Shown here piece after piece: positions 26,939 through 33,972 of a stretch of DNA of 34,425 nt (the first letter of the stretch is position 1; each line of letters starts with the position of its first letter). The DNA is from an uncultured Bacteroides sp. (GTDB lineage Bacteria; Bacteroidota; Bacteroidia; Bacteroidales; Bacteroidaceae): contig CALUOV010000010.1 in NCBI GenBank assembly GCA_944322275.1, positions 1 to 34,425 of the forward strand. The letters are read 5' to 3'. Both the position numbers and the translations under genes were made by a program. The notes under the pieces were generated by a model. The model made no database searches and had not been told where the DNA came from. It was given only the letters and a program-made list of their open reading frames with translations.

Positions 26939-27442
26939 TTATTTCTTTCTAGCAGCCACATTTTCCAATGCAGCCATACAAGCCAATGTCAGCAGTGAAC
27001 AAGCCCCCAAACGCAGCGACCCGACCAACCAGTCAGCCGATGTGGGAAACAACTCCAACGCCAACAGAACGGCATGATGCAACAACACACCCAAGACCAA
27101 ATAACGGGAGAAACCTCCTACCCCCATGGCCCGCACGCCCGGTGTATAAGTTTCCAGTTCCTCGCGAGAGGCACACACTCTTAACAGCCACGGCCGCACG
27201 AAAGCCAATGCTACTGCTGCAGCCGCATTCATACCCCATGTATCAGAGAAGATGTCCACTGCCAATCCTAGCGCAAAAGCTTCCAGCATCAGCGTTTGTC
27301 GTGAGACGCCTGAATTTTCTTTCATCAAGAGCCAAATATAGAGCAACGGCGTACCTACACCCGCTATGTGCACACGGTTCAATACCAACGCCTGCAGCAA
27401 TATCATGCCCGTCCAGCAAAGAATCTTCCGTACTATCATCAT
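26939..27442 (-). CDS. mreD: Rod shape-determining protein MreD
   Basis: This 167-residue membrane protein has about five hydrophobic segments. Recognition rests on position between mreC and mrdA, length, and a weakly conserved core LLYIWLLM, FALGLAVDIFSDTWGMNAAA. MreD is part of the elongasome with MreC; sequence conservation in the family is always low. Eleven bases separate it from mreC. Confidence 0.88.
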   Translation of the reverse strand: MMIVRKILCWTGMILLQALVLNRVHIAGVGTPLLYIWLLMKENSGVSRQTLMLEAFALGLAVDIFSDTWGMNAAAAVALAFVRPWLLRVCASREELETYTPGVRAMGVGGFSRYLVLGVLLHHAVLLALELFPTSADWLVGSLRLGACSLLTLACMAALENVAARKK

Positions 27443-27453
27443 ACACCTTATTC

Positions 27454-28281
27454 TTATTCTACTTCTTCCTCCATCTTCTGCTGCTCTTCCCGTCCCGTAC
27501 GTGCCAAAACGCGTACCTCATCCAACCGCCCGAAGTCAGTGGCCAGCCGGACTTTCAACCGATAGGACAAACCATCTTCGGCATCCACCGCATCGTCCAC
27601 CGTCCCCACCATGACACCTTGCGGGAACACGGCCGAATAGCCACTGGTCACCACCGTGTCACCCAGTTCGAACTCAGCGTGACGGGGCAAATCCTCCAAC
27701 CAAGCAAAACGCGGATCGCCACCCGTCCACCGAAGATAACCGAAATAGCCACTACCCTGTATCATGCAACTGATGCCCGAACGGCTATTCAGCACCGAGA
27801 TAACCAACGCATAGCGAGACGACACTTTGTAGACGATACCTACCACACCTTGCGTACCGGAAACGCCCATGTCCGGACGAATACCTGCCGCCCGCCCGCG
27901 GTCCAGTGTAATGTAGTTATCCACCCGGTTCAGACTGTTCTTTATGACCCGGGCCCTCACCGTCCTGTAGGTGGGCGGTAAAGAGATTTCCGTTGCAGCG
28001 GAGTCACCTTCCTCCCGCAACCGTCCCTCCAAAGTCGATACACGTTCCTCCAGCCAGATGTTCCGATGAGCTAAATCCTCGTTAGCCTCCTTCAGATGAA
28101 AGTAAGAAGTCACCTCATGAGCCCAATCATACACCATCCCCGTTACCCATCCGGCCGAACTCAGGTACACACTACGCTGATAAGGATTGAAATGCAACAG
28201 CAGAGCCAGGCATACCACCTCCAACACCGCGAAAAGCAACCAATGGCTGTACCTCAGCAGGAACTCCAGCAACTGCTTCAT
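27454..28281 (-). CDS. mreC: Rod shape-determining protein MreC
   Basis: This 275-residue protein has one N-terminal membrane helix (about 13-32), a coiled-coil-like stretch with LKEANEDLAHRNIWLEERV (about 62-85), and a periplasmic beta domain: ARVIKNSLNRVDNYITLDRG, GIRPDMGVSGTQGVVGIVYKVS, GYFGYLRWTGGDPRFA, LGDTVVTSGYSAVFPQGVMVG. This is the MreC fold that contacts PBP2 and MreB. It ends in an acidic tail. The start overlaps the mreB stop by 4 bases (ATGA). Confidence 0.94.
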   Translation of the reverse strand: MKQLLEFLLRYSHWLLFAVLEVVCLALLLHFNPYQRSVYLSSAGWVTGMVYDWAHEVTSYFHLKEANEDLAHRNIWLEERVSTLEGRLREEGDSAATEISLPPTYRTVRARVIKNSLNRVDNYITLDRGRAAGIRPDMGVSGTQGVVGIVYKVSSRYALVISVLNSRSGISCMIQGSGYFGYLRWTGGDPRFAWLEDLPRHAEFELGDTVVTSGYSAVFPQGVMVGTVDDAVDAEDGLSYRLKVRLATDFGRLDEVRVLARTGREEQQKMEEEVE

Positions 28282-29300
28282 CTCATCAGGAACGAGAAGC
28301 GGTTGACGTTCTTCAATGCCACGCCCGTACCTTTGGCCACAGCATGCAACGGATCCTCGGCTATGTGGAAGGGGATGTTGATCTTATCCGTCAACCGCTT
28401 GTCCAGTCCACGCAGCAAAGCACCCCCACCTGCCAGGTAAATACCGTTGTGCACGATGTCGGCATACAGTTCCGGAGGCGTGTTCTCCAATGCAGAGAGG
28501 ATGGCTGTCTCAATCTTCGAGATGGACTTCTCCAAGCAGTGAGCCACTTCCTGATAACATACCGGTACTTCCATGGGCAACGCCGTGATGCGGTTCGGCC
28601 CATGTACGATGTAGTCCTCGGGCGCATCCTCACCCAGATCGGTCAATGCGGCACCCACACTTATTTTGATGCGCTCGGCCATACGCTCGCTCACCTTCAC
28701 ATTGTGCTGGCGGCTCATGTACTCCTGAATGTCCGCTGTGAGGTCATCGCCCGCAATGCGGATGGAGTTATTGCTTACGATACCGCCTAATGAGATGACC
28801 GCAATCTCCGTTGAACCGCCACCGATGTCCACAATCATGTTTCCCTCAGGAGCTTCCACATCGATACCGATACCGATGGCCGCCGCCATAGGTTCGAAAA
28901 TAAGATACACGTCCCGTCCACCAGCATGCTCGGCCGAGTCGCGTACGGCACGCAACTCCACTTCTGTACTTCCACTTGGTACACCGATGACCATGCGCAA
29001 CGAGGGCGTGAAAAGCCGCCGTCCCGTGTTCACCATCTTGATGAGTCCGCGTATCATCTGCTCGCAGGCATAGAAGTCGGCTATCACACCGTCTCTCAGG
29101 GGACGTATGGTGCGTATGTTCTCATGCGTCTTTTCGTGCATCATTTTCGCCTTCTCGCCCACGGCTATCATCTTGTCCGTGCGTCGGTCCAGTGCTACGA
29201 CCGAAGGCTCGTCCACCACAATCTTGCCACCCGAGGTAATGATGGTGTTGGCTGTGCCCAGGTCCATCGCTATTTCTTGAGTAAAAGAGAAAAAACCCAT
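28278..29300 (-). CDS. mreB: Rod shape-determining protein MreB (bacterial actin)
   Basis: This 340-residue actin-like ATPase forms membrane-bound filaments that guide lateral wall synthesis. Motifs are phosphate 1 MDLGTANTIITSGGKIV, connect 1 EPMAAAIGIGIDVEAPEGNMIVDIGGGSTEIAVISLGGIV (phosphate 2 DIGGGSTE) and adenosine LAGGGALLRGLD. Length and order are normal. It is the first gene of mreB-mreC-mreD-mrdA-rodA. No TAnnTTTG box is visible before it, so transcription may enter from purH through the hairpin region at 29339-29428. Confidence 0.96.
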   Translation of the reverse strand: MGFFSFTQEIAMDLGTANTIITSGGKIVVDEPSVVALDRRTDKMIAVGEKAKMMHEKTHENIRTIRPLRDGVIADFYACEQMIRGLIKMVNTGRRLFTPSLRMVIGVPSGSTEVELRAVRDSAEHAGGRDVYLIFEPMAAAIGIGIDVEAPEGNMIVDIGGGSTEIAVISLGGIVSNNSIRIAGDDLTADIQEYMSRQHNVKVSERMAERIKISVGAALTDLGEDAPEDYIVHGPNRITALPMEVPVCYQEVAHCLEKSISKIETAILSALENTPPELYADIVHNGIYLAGGGALLRGLDKRLTDKINIPFHIAEDPLHAVAKGTGVALKNVNRFSFLMR

Positions 29301-29308
29301 CTTGTCAG

Positions 29309-29365
29309 TTACGATTTAACAAATTACGATTTATTTCTATTTACGACTTAACAATTTACCATTTA
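29309..29365. repeat. Imperfect direct repeat, 25 bp with 32-bp period
   Basis: Positions 29309-29333 and 29341-29365 align with 22 of 25 identical bases (core TTACGA.TTAACAA.TTAC). The second copy forms part of the left arm of the neighbouring inverted repeat. It lies directly upstream of mreB. Confidence 0.55.
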
Positions 29366-29428
29366 CCATTTACATCCGTGCGTCAGCCCAATAGTAAACA
29401 GTAAATAGTAAATTGCTAAATAGTAAAT
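29339..29428 (-). repeat. Long AU-rich hairpin between purH and mreB
   Basis: Arms at 29339-29373 and 29394-29428 pair over 35 positions with a 20-base loop. Twenty-nine are Watson-Crick pairs and one is a true mismatch. The other five would be G-U pairs in minus-strand RNA but A-C mismatches in plus-strand RNA. The structure is therefore likely to matter in the transcript running purH to mreB. The right arm begins 4 bases past the purH stop. It may end purH transcription, stabilise its 3' end or process the mRNA. Confidence 0.65.
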
Positions 29429-29432
29429 GAGT

Positions 29433-30962
29433 TTAGTGTTTAAAGTGTCTGAATCCCGTGATGACCATCGCCATGTCATGTTCGTTGCAATAGTCGAAGG
29501 ATAGCTGGTCCTTGATGCTTCCACCCGGCTGGATGACAGCTGTAATGCCGGCTTCATGAGCTATTTCCACACAATCCGGGAAGGGGAAGAAGGCATCACT
29601 GGCCATCACAGCCCCGTGCAGGTCGAAGCCGAACGAGCGGGCTTTCTCGATGGCCTGCTTCAAGGCATCCACACGGCTGGTCTGTCCCACGCCACTGGCA
29701 TACAATTGCTTGCCCTTGGCCAATACGATGGAGTTACTCTTGCTGTTCTTCACAATCTTGTTGGCAAACAACATATCCTCTACCTCCTGCGGTGTAGGCT
29801 CACGGTGCGTCACCGGTTTCAAGTCCTCAGGTGTCTCTATCTTGAGGTCACGGTCTTGCACCAAGACTCCATTCAACAATGAGCGGAACTGACGTACCGG
29901 CAACTTCCCACCCGACTTACGTACCAAGATAATGCGGTTCTTCTTTTGTCCCAGTATCTCCAATGCGTCTACATCGTAATCCGGAGCGATGATCACCTCG
30001 AAGAAAATCTTCGTGATTTCCTCGGCTGCTGCCTTGTCCACCACCCCGTTCGTTATCAGCACTCCGCCGAAGGCCGAAACGGGGTCGCCGGCCAAAGCGT
30101 CTTTCCAAGCCTCCAACACAGTGGGGCGTGTAGCCAGGCCGCACGCATTGTTGTGTTTCAGGATGGCGAACGTCGTGTCGGTGCCAAACTCGTTTATCAG
30201 GTCCACTGCCGCGTTAATGTCCAGCAGGTTGTTGTACGAGATTTCTTTGCCATGCACCTGGTCGAACATCTCGTCCAGCGCGCCATAGAAACTGCCTTTC
30301 TGATGCGGGTTCTCGCCGTAGCGCAACACCTTGCGCTGGTCTGCCGCATAGCGGAAAGCGGAACCTTCCTCTCCGTCAAAGTGCGTGAAGATGGCCGAAT
30401 CATAGCGCGAAGACACGCCGAACGCATCGCGGGCCAACAGCCGGCGTTCCTCCAGCGTCGTGACAGCTCCACGCTCCATCAGGATGTCGTGCAGCGTGGC
30501 ATACTGCTCGCGGGACGCCACGATAGCCACGTCCTTGTAATTCTTGGCTGCGGCACGTATCAGCGAGATGCCGCCTATATCTATCTTCTCGATGATTTCC
30601 GCTTCGCTGGCACCGCTGGCTACGGTTGCCTCAAACGGATATAAGTCTACTATCACCAGGTCTATTTCCGGTATTTCGTATTTCTCTATCTGCTGACGGT
30701 CCTGCTCCACATCCCGGCGGCAGAGAATACCTCCGAAGACTTTCGGGTGCAAAGTCTTTACGCGGCCACCCAGTATGGAAGGATAGGTAGTCAGTTCTTC
30801 TACTGCCTGACAAGGAATGCCCAAGCTTTCTATAAACTGGCGTGTGCCTCCGGTAGAGAGGAACTTCACACCTTCTTCATGCAGTTTATTGATGATCTCA
30901 TCCAGTCCGTCCTTATGATATACGGACACCAACGCTGTTTTTATTCGTTTGGTTTCAGCCAT
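29433..30962 (-). CDS. purH: Bifunctional AICAR transformylase / IMP cyclohydrolase
   Basis: The start chosen is at 30962 (MAETKRIKTALVSVYHKDGL); an upstream ATG at 30995 adds 11 unlike residues. The 507-residue enzyme carries out the last two steps of IMP synthesis. The N-terminal MGS-like IMP cyclohydrolase domain (about 1-195) includes LSTGGTRQFIES and GGRVKTLHPKVFGGIL. The C-terminal transformylase domain shows LRYGENPHQKGSFY, ILKHNNACGLA (Lys-His motif), GDPVSAFGG, SNSIVLAKG and SDAFFPFPDCVE, and ends in GFRHFKH. It is normal in length. It lies upstream of mreB, separated by the hairpin. Confidence 0.97.
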   Translation of the reverse strand: MAETKRIKTALVSVYHKDGLDEIINKLHEEGVKFLSTGGTRQFIESLGIPCQAVEELTTYPSILGGRVKTLHPKVFGGILCRRDVEQDRQQIEKYEIPEIDLVIVDLYPFEATVASGASEAEIIEKIDIGGISLIRAAAKNYKDVAIVASREQYATLHDILMERGAVTTLEERRLLARDAFGVSSRYDSAIFTHFDGEEGSAFRYAADQRKVLRYGENPHQKGSFYGALDEMFDQVHGKEISYNNLLDINAAVDLINEFGTDTTFAILKHNNACGLATRPTVLEAWKDALAGDPVSAFGGVLITNGVVDKAAAEEITKIFFEVIIAPDYDVDALEILGQKKNRIILVRKSGGKLPVRQFRSLLNGVLVQDRDLKIETPEDLKPVTHREPTPQEVEDMLFANKIVKNSKSNSIVLAKGKQLYASGVGQTSRVDALKQAIEKARSFGFDLHGAVMASDAFFPFPDCVEIAHEAGITAVIQPGGSIKDQLSFDYCNEHDMAMVITGFRHFKH

Positions 30963-31011
30963 GACTCTATAGTTTTTAGTGAATAATACATGCAAAGTAA
31001 TTAAAGATGCG

Positions 31012-31019
31012 CAAAGTTA
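31012..31019 (-). promoter_or_regulatory. -7 box for purH
   Basis: The minus strand reads TAACTTTG (TAnnTTTG), 49 bases upstream of the purH start. I see no purine-responsive element in the short leader. Confidence 0.55.
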
Positions 31020-31082
31020 CGAATTTACTTTGTTTACTTATGCATTCGCATGCAAGAAATTAGGCATAAAATTCTGAATGTG

Positions 31083-31132
31083 TGCAAAAAGCACAGGAGC
31101 CTCCCGCAAATACTGTTCGCGGAAGGCTCCTG
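31083..31132 (-). terminator. Rho-independent terminator of the M13 peptidase gene
   Basis: CAGGAGCCTCCCGC at 31094-31107 pairs with GCGGAAGGCTCCTG at 31119-31132 with one internal C/A mismatch and an 11-base loop. On the minus strand TGCTTTTTG follows. It lies 35 bases after the gene's stop. Confidence 0.88.
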
Positions 31133-31167
31133 ATCTTAGGTCTAATCAAAGATGGTCGACGGGATGT

Positions 31168-33198
31168 TTACCAGATAGATACACGCTCGTCCTTCGGCAG
31201 GAACATCGGGTCTTTCTCCGTAATATTGAACGCCTCGTACCAGGCGTCGATCTGCGGAAGAGCACCGTTCACACGCCATTCGCCCAGCGAGTGTACGTCT
31301 ATCTTCGTCATATAGAGCACATATTCGGGACGGATGTTGTTGGCCCATACACCAGCGTAGGCCAGGAAGAAGCGTTGTTCGGGCGTCAGGCCGTCCACTG
31401 TGGGCAAGGGCTGCGCGGCGGTAGCCTTCTTAAAGGCCTGGTAGGCCACTTGCAGGCCACCGTAGTCGGCAATGTTCTCACCCAGTGTCTGCTTGCCGTT
31501 GGCATGTACGCCCGGAGCCACCTGAATGCTGTCGAAGAAGTTCACCATCACCTGGGCACGTTCGTTGAAGCGCTCGGCGTCCTCGGCAGTCCACCAGTCG
31601 GTCAGGTTGCCTTCCTTGTCGTACTGGCGGCCCTGGTCGTCGAATCCGTGCGTCATTTCGTGACCGATGACCACACCGATGGCTCCGTAGTTGAAGGCAT
31701 CGTCGGCGTTCATGTCGAAGAACGGAGGCTGCAGGATGCCGGCGGGGAAGCAGATTTCGTTGGTCGTCGGGTTATAATAGGCGTTGACGGTCTGCGGGGT
31801 CATGTGCCACTCGTCGCGGTCGACGGGCTTGCCTGCCTTGGCCATGTTCTCGTCGCTGTTCCACACGGTGGCGCGCTCGATGTTGGCATAGTAGGAGTCT
31901 GACTTGATGTCCAGCGTGCTGTAGTCTTTCCACTTGTCGGGATAGCCTATCTTGACGCGGAAGGCGGCGAGCTTCTCCAGTGCCTTGGCCTTGGTGCTGT
32001 CGCCCATCCACTCCAGGTTCTGGATGCGTTCGCCCAGGGCGGTCTGCAGATTCTTCACCAGGGCGGTCATGCGCTCCTTGGCGGCGGCGGGGAAGTACTT
32101 CTCCACGTACATCTGACCCACGGCCTCGCCCAACACACCGCTCACGGTGCCGACGGCACGCTTCCAGCGGGGCTGCATCTCCTGCGCGCCGCTCATGGTG
32201 CGGCCGTAGAAGTCGAAGTTCTGCGCTACGATGTCGTCGCTCAAGAAAGAGGCGGCACGGTCGATGAGCTTCCATTGCAGGTAGATGACTTGTTGGTCGG
32301 CAGGCATCGTGTCCAGTATCTTGGCGGCTTCGGCCAAGGCTTCGGGCTGCTGCACGATGATTTCCTGCACGTCCTTCAGGCCGAGGTTAGTCAGGTAGGC
32401 GTCCCAGTTGAAGGTGGCGTACTGCTTCTTGACATCAGCCAGCGTCATCTTGTTGTAGTTGGCCTGCGGGTCACGCAGTTCCACCATGCTGCGGAAGGCC
32501 TTGGCCAGGCGGGTCTCCACGTCCATCACGATGTCGCGGCCCCGTTGTGCCGTAGCCTCATCGAATCCGGCCAGTCGGAGCATCTTCACCACATGTTCCT
32601 TGAAGGCTTCGCGAATCTTTGTCGTAGCCTCGTCCTCTGCCAAGTAATAGTCGCGTTCGCCCATCGAGAGGCCAGCCTGTCCGGTGTAGACGGCGTTCAT
32701 CGTGCTGTTCTTCTGGTCGGCTCCCACGCCGGTGCCCAGGTAGGAGGTGACGCCGCGGCGCTCCAGCGAGCCCAGCAGGGCGTAGATGTCCCGCTTGTCC
32801 TTCAGGGCGGCAATCTCTTCCAGCTCGGCCTTGATGGGGGCGATGCCCTCGGCGTTGAGCTTCGCGCTGTCCATGGCTATCTTGTAGAGGTCGCCCACCT
32901 TCTGCGCGATGCTGCCGGCGGCGTGCTGCCCGGCGGCCAGCTCTTCGATGAGTCCCTGCATCTGCTTGCGGTTCTCCTCGGCCAGGATGGTGAAGGAGCC
33001 GTACTGCGAGTATTCGGCCGTGAGGGGATGAGCCTTCATCCAGCCTCCGCAGGCATACTGGTAGAAGTCGGTACCCGGCAGGGCCGTGGTATCGAGGTTG
33101 GCAAGGTCGAGGCCGGTGGTCTGCGTAGTCTTGCCGGTGTTGCAGGCTGCCATCAGGAGGCAGAGGGCTGCAACGGAAAGGTAATGTTTCATGTCCAT
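31168..33198 (-). CDS. M13-family zinc metallopeptidase lipoprotein (PepO / neprilysin type)
   Basis: With the start at 33198 (MDMKHYLSVAALCLLMAAC) the protein has 676 residues; the ATG two codons later (33192) is an equally possible start. The signal ends in MAAC, so it is a lipoprotein, periplasmic or surface-exposed. The N-terminal M13 domain (about 40-420) leads to the catalytic domain with NAYYNPTTNEICFPAGILQPPFF, the zinc site HEMTH beginning near H513, and GENIADYGG carrying the third ligand Glu. The C-terminal end DVHSLGEWRVNG..PQIDAWYEAFN is typical. These enzymes cut short peptides. The gene is clearly richer in G+C than its neighbours. It has its own promoter box and terminator. 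Confidence 0.93.
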   Translation of the reverse strand: MDMKHYLSVAALCLLMAACNTGKTTQTTGLDLANLDTTALPGTDFYQYACGGWMKAHPLTAEYSQYGSFTILAEENRKQMQGLIEELAAGQHAAGSIAQKVGDLYKIAMDSAKLNAEGIAPIKAELEEIAALKDKRDIYALLGSLERRGVTSYLGTGVGADQKNSTMNAVYTGQAGLSMGERDYYLAEDEATTKIREAFKEHVVKMLRLAGFDEATAQRGRDIVMDVETRLAKAFRSMVELRDPQANYNKMTLADVKKQYATFNWDAYLTNLGLKDVQEIIVQQPEALAEAAKILDTMPADQQVIYLQWKLIDRAASFLSDDIVAQNFDFYGRTMSGAQEMQPRWKRAVGTVSGVLGEAVGQMYVEKYFPAAAKERMTALVKNLQTALGERIQNLEWMGDSTKAKALEKLAAFRVKIGYPDKWKDYSTLDIKSDSYYANIERATVWNSDENMAKAGKPVDRDEWHMTPQTVNAYYNPTTNEICFPAGILQPPFFDMNADDAFNYGAIGVVIGHEMTHGFDDQGRQYDKEGNLTDWWTAEDAERFNERAQVMVNFFDSIQVAPGVHANGKQTLGENIADYGGLQVAYQAFKKATAAQPLPTVDGLTPEQRFFLAYAGVWANNIRPEYVLYMTKIDVHSLGEWRVNGALPQIDAWYEAFNITEKDPMFLPKDERVSIW

Positions 33199-33223
33199 AA
33201 CGATGTGTGTTAAAATACGGGCG

Positions 33224-33231
33224 CAAAGGTA
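33224..33231 (-). promoter_or_regulatory. -7 box for the M13 peptidase gene
   Basis: The minus strand reads TACCTTTG (TAnnTTTG), 25-31 bases before the start codons considered. Confidence 0.55.
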
Positions 33232-33275
33232 CGCATATAAATGAAAGGATGAAGCGGAAAGAGCGAAGATTCTGC

Positions 33276-33320
33276 TAAAAAAACACAACAGAGGGAAGCG
33301 CCGGGAGCGCTTCCCTCTGT
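33276..33320 (-). terminator. Rho-independent terminator of the HU-related gene
   Basis: A perfect 13-bp stem joins 33288-33300 (ACAGAGGGAAGCG) and 33308-33320 over a 7-base loop. On the minus strand TGTGTTTTTTT follows. It lies 43 bases after the stop of the HU-related gene. Confidence 0.9.
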
Positions 33321-33363
33321 CACTCATCGGCCTCCCCCCTGCCGCACCGCGACCGCTGCCGGC

Positions 33364-33840
33364 TTACACCAGCGGATCGTCCGTGCTGTCACCGTCGTCT
33401 TCGCCGCCGCCGGGCTCGGTGGTGGTGCCGCCGCCGGGTTCGGTAGTCATGCCGGCCCGGTCGATGCTCAGCTCCACCTTATTGGCGGCGTCGCGCATCT
33501 TCTGCTTGGGCGTGAAGACGATTTTCGGAGTCTTCAGCGCGTCCTTCACCGTGACTTCCGCAGCCGTGTCCATCATCTTGGAGGGGACTACCAGACGGAA
33601 CGAACCGAGTTCTGCCAAGTCCACGCTCATGCCCAGCTCGAGTGCGTCGCACACCACGTTGGAGAGGCTGACGAGAGCGTTCTTCACATCGCCCTCCGAC
33701 AGCGAGGTCTCGCGCACGATACGCTCTATAAGCATCTTGTTCGTCAGCTTCTGTTGTGACTTGGGATAGGCGTAATACACCGTCTGTCCCTTGCGGTTAC
33801 CAATGGTAATCACTCTGGTTTTGACTTCATGTTCAATCAT
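33364..33840 (-). CDS. HU-related DNA-binding protein (Bacteroidetes HU-like family)
   Basis: This 158-residue protein has an IHF/HU-type fold. Residues about 28-125 include LTNKMLIERIVRETSLSEGDVKNALVSLSNVVCDALELGMSVDLAELGSFRLVVPSKM, in which the ELGSFRL strand is the HU core, and later TPKIVFTPKQKMRDAANKV. This matches the HU-related family, widespread and multicopy in Bacteroides, longer than true HU (90). The last 30 residues are a low-complexity Gly/Thr/Pro/Asp tail with two copies of TTEPGGG and an acidic end. Four 23-bp repeats lie just upstream of the start. Function is presumed nucleoid binding or regulation. Confidence 0.85.
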   Translation of the reverse strand: MIEHEVKTRVITIGNRKGQTVYYAYPKSQQKLTNKMLIERIVRETSLSEGDVKNALVSLSNVVCDALELGMSVDLAELGSFRLVVPSKMMDTAAEVTVKDALKTPKIVFTPKQKMRDAANKVELSIDRAGMTTEPGGGTTTEPGGGEDDGDSTDDPLV

Positions 33841-33880
33841 ATTTCTTCGCTTTTTGAGGGTTAATAATTCGTCTTTTTAA

Positions 33881-33972
33881 GGGTCACTGTGACTGTCTGT
33901 CAAGGGTCACTGTGACTGTTCGCGACGGGTCACTGTGACTCTTTATCATGGGTCACTGTGCCTGTTCAAACC
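33881..33972. repeat. Four tandem 23-bp repeats with a conserved 14-bp core
   Basis: GGGTCACTGTGACT (copy 4 has GGGTCACTGTGCCT) begins at 33881, 33904, 33927 and 33950, exactly 23 bp apart, with 9 variable bases between cores. Each intact core holds the dyad GTCAC-T-GTGAC. GGGT also occurs one period earlier at 33858. The array spans the gap between the GLUG gene and the HU-related gene, and the fourth copy supplies the GLUG stop codon. It resembles an array of protein-binding sites more than an RNA hairpin, since the dyad has only one base between its arms. Confidence 0.8.

Noticed and set aside
32275-33213. 312-codon open frame on the plus strand opposite the M13 peptidase
   Set aside because: It lies fully antisense to a gene with clear family motifs; G+C-rich codons make stop codons rare on the other strand, and its translation matches no family I know.
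33881-33972. Possible CRISPR array
   Set aside because: The repeats are only 14 bp with 9-base variable stretches, too short for CRISPR repeats and spacers, and no cas gene is present.
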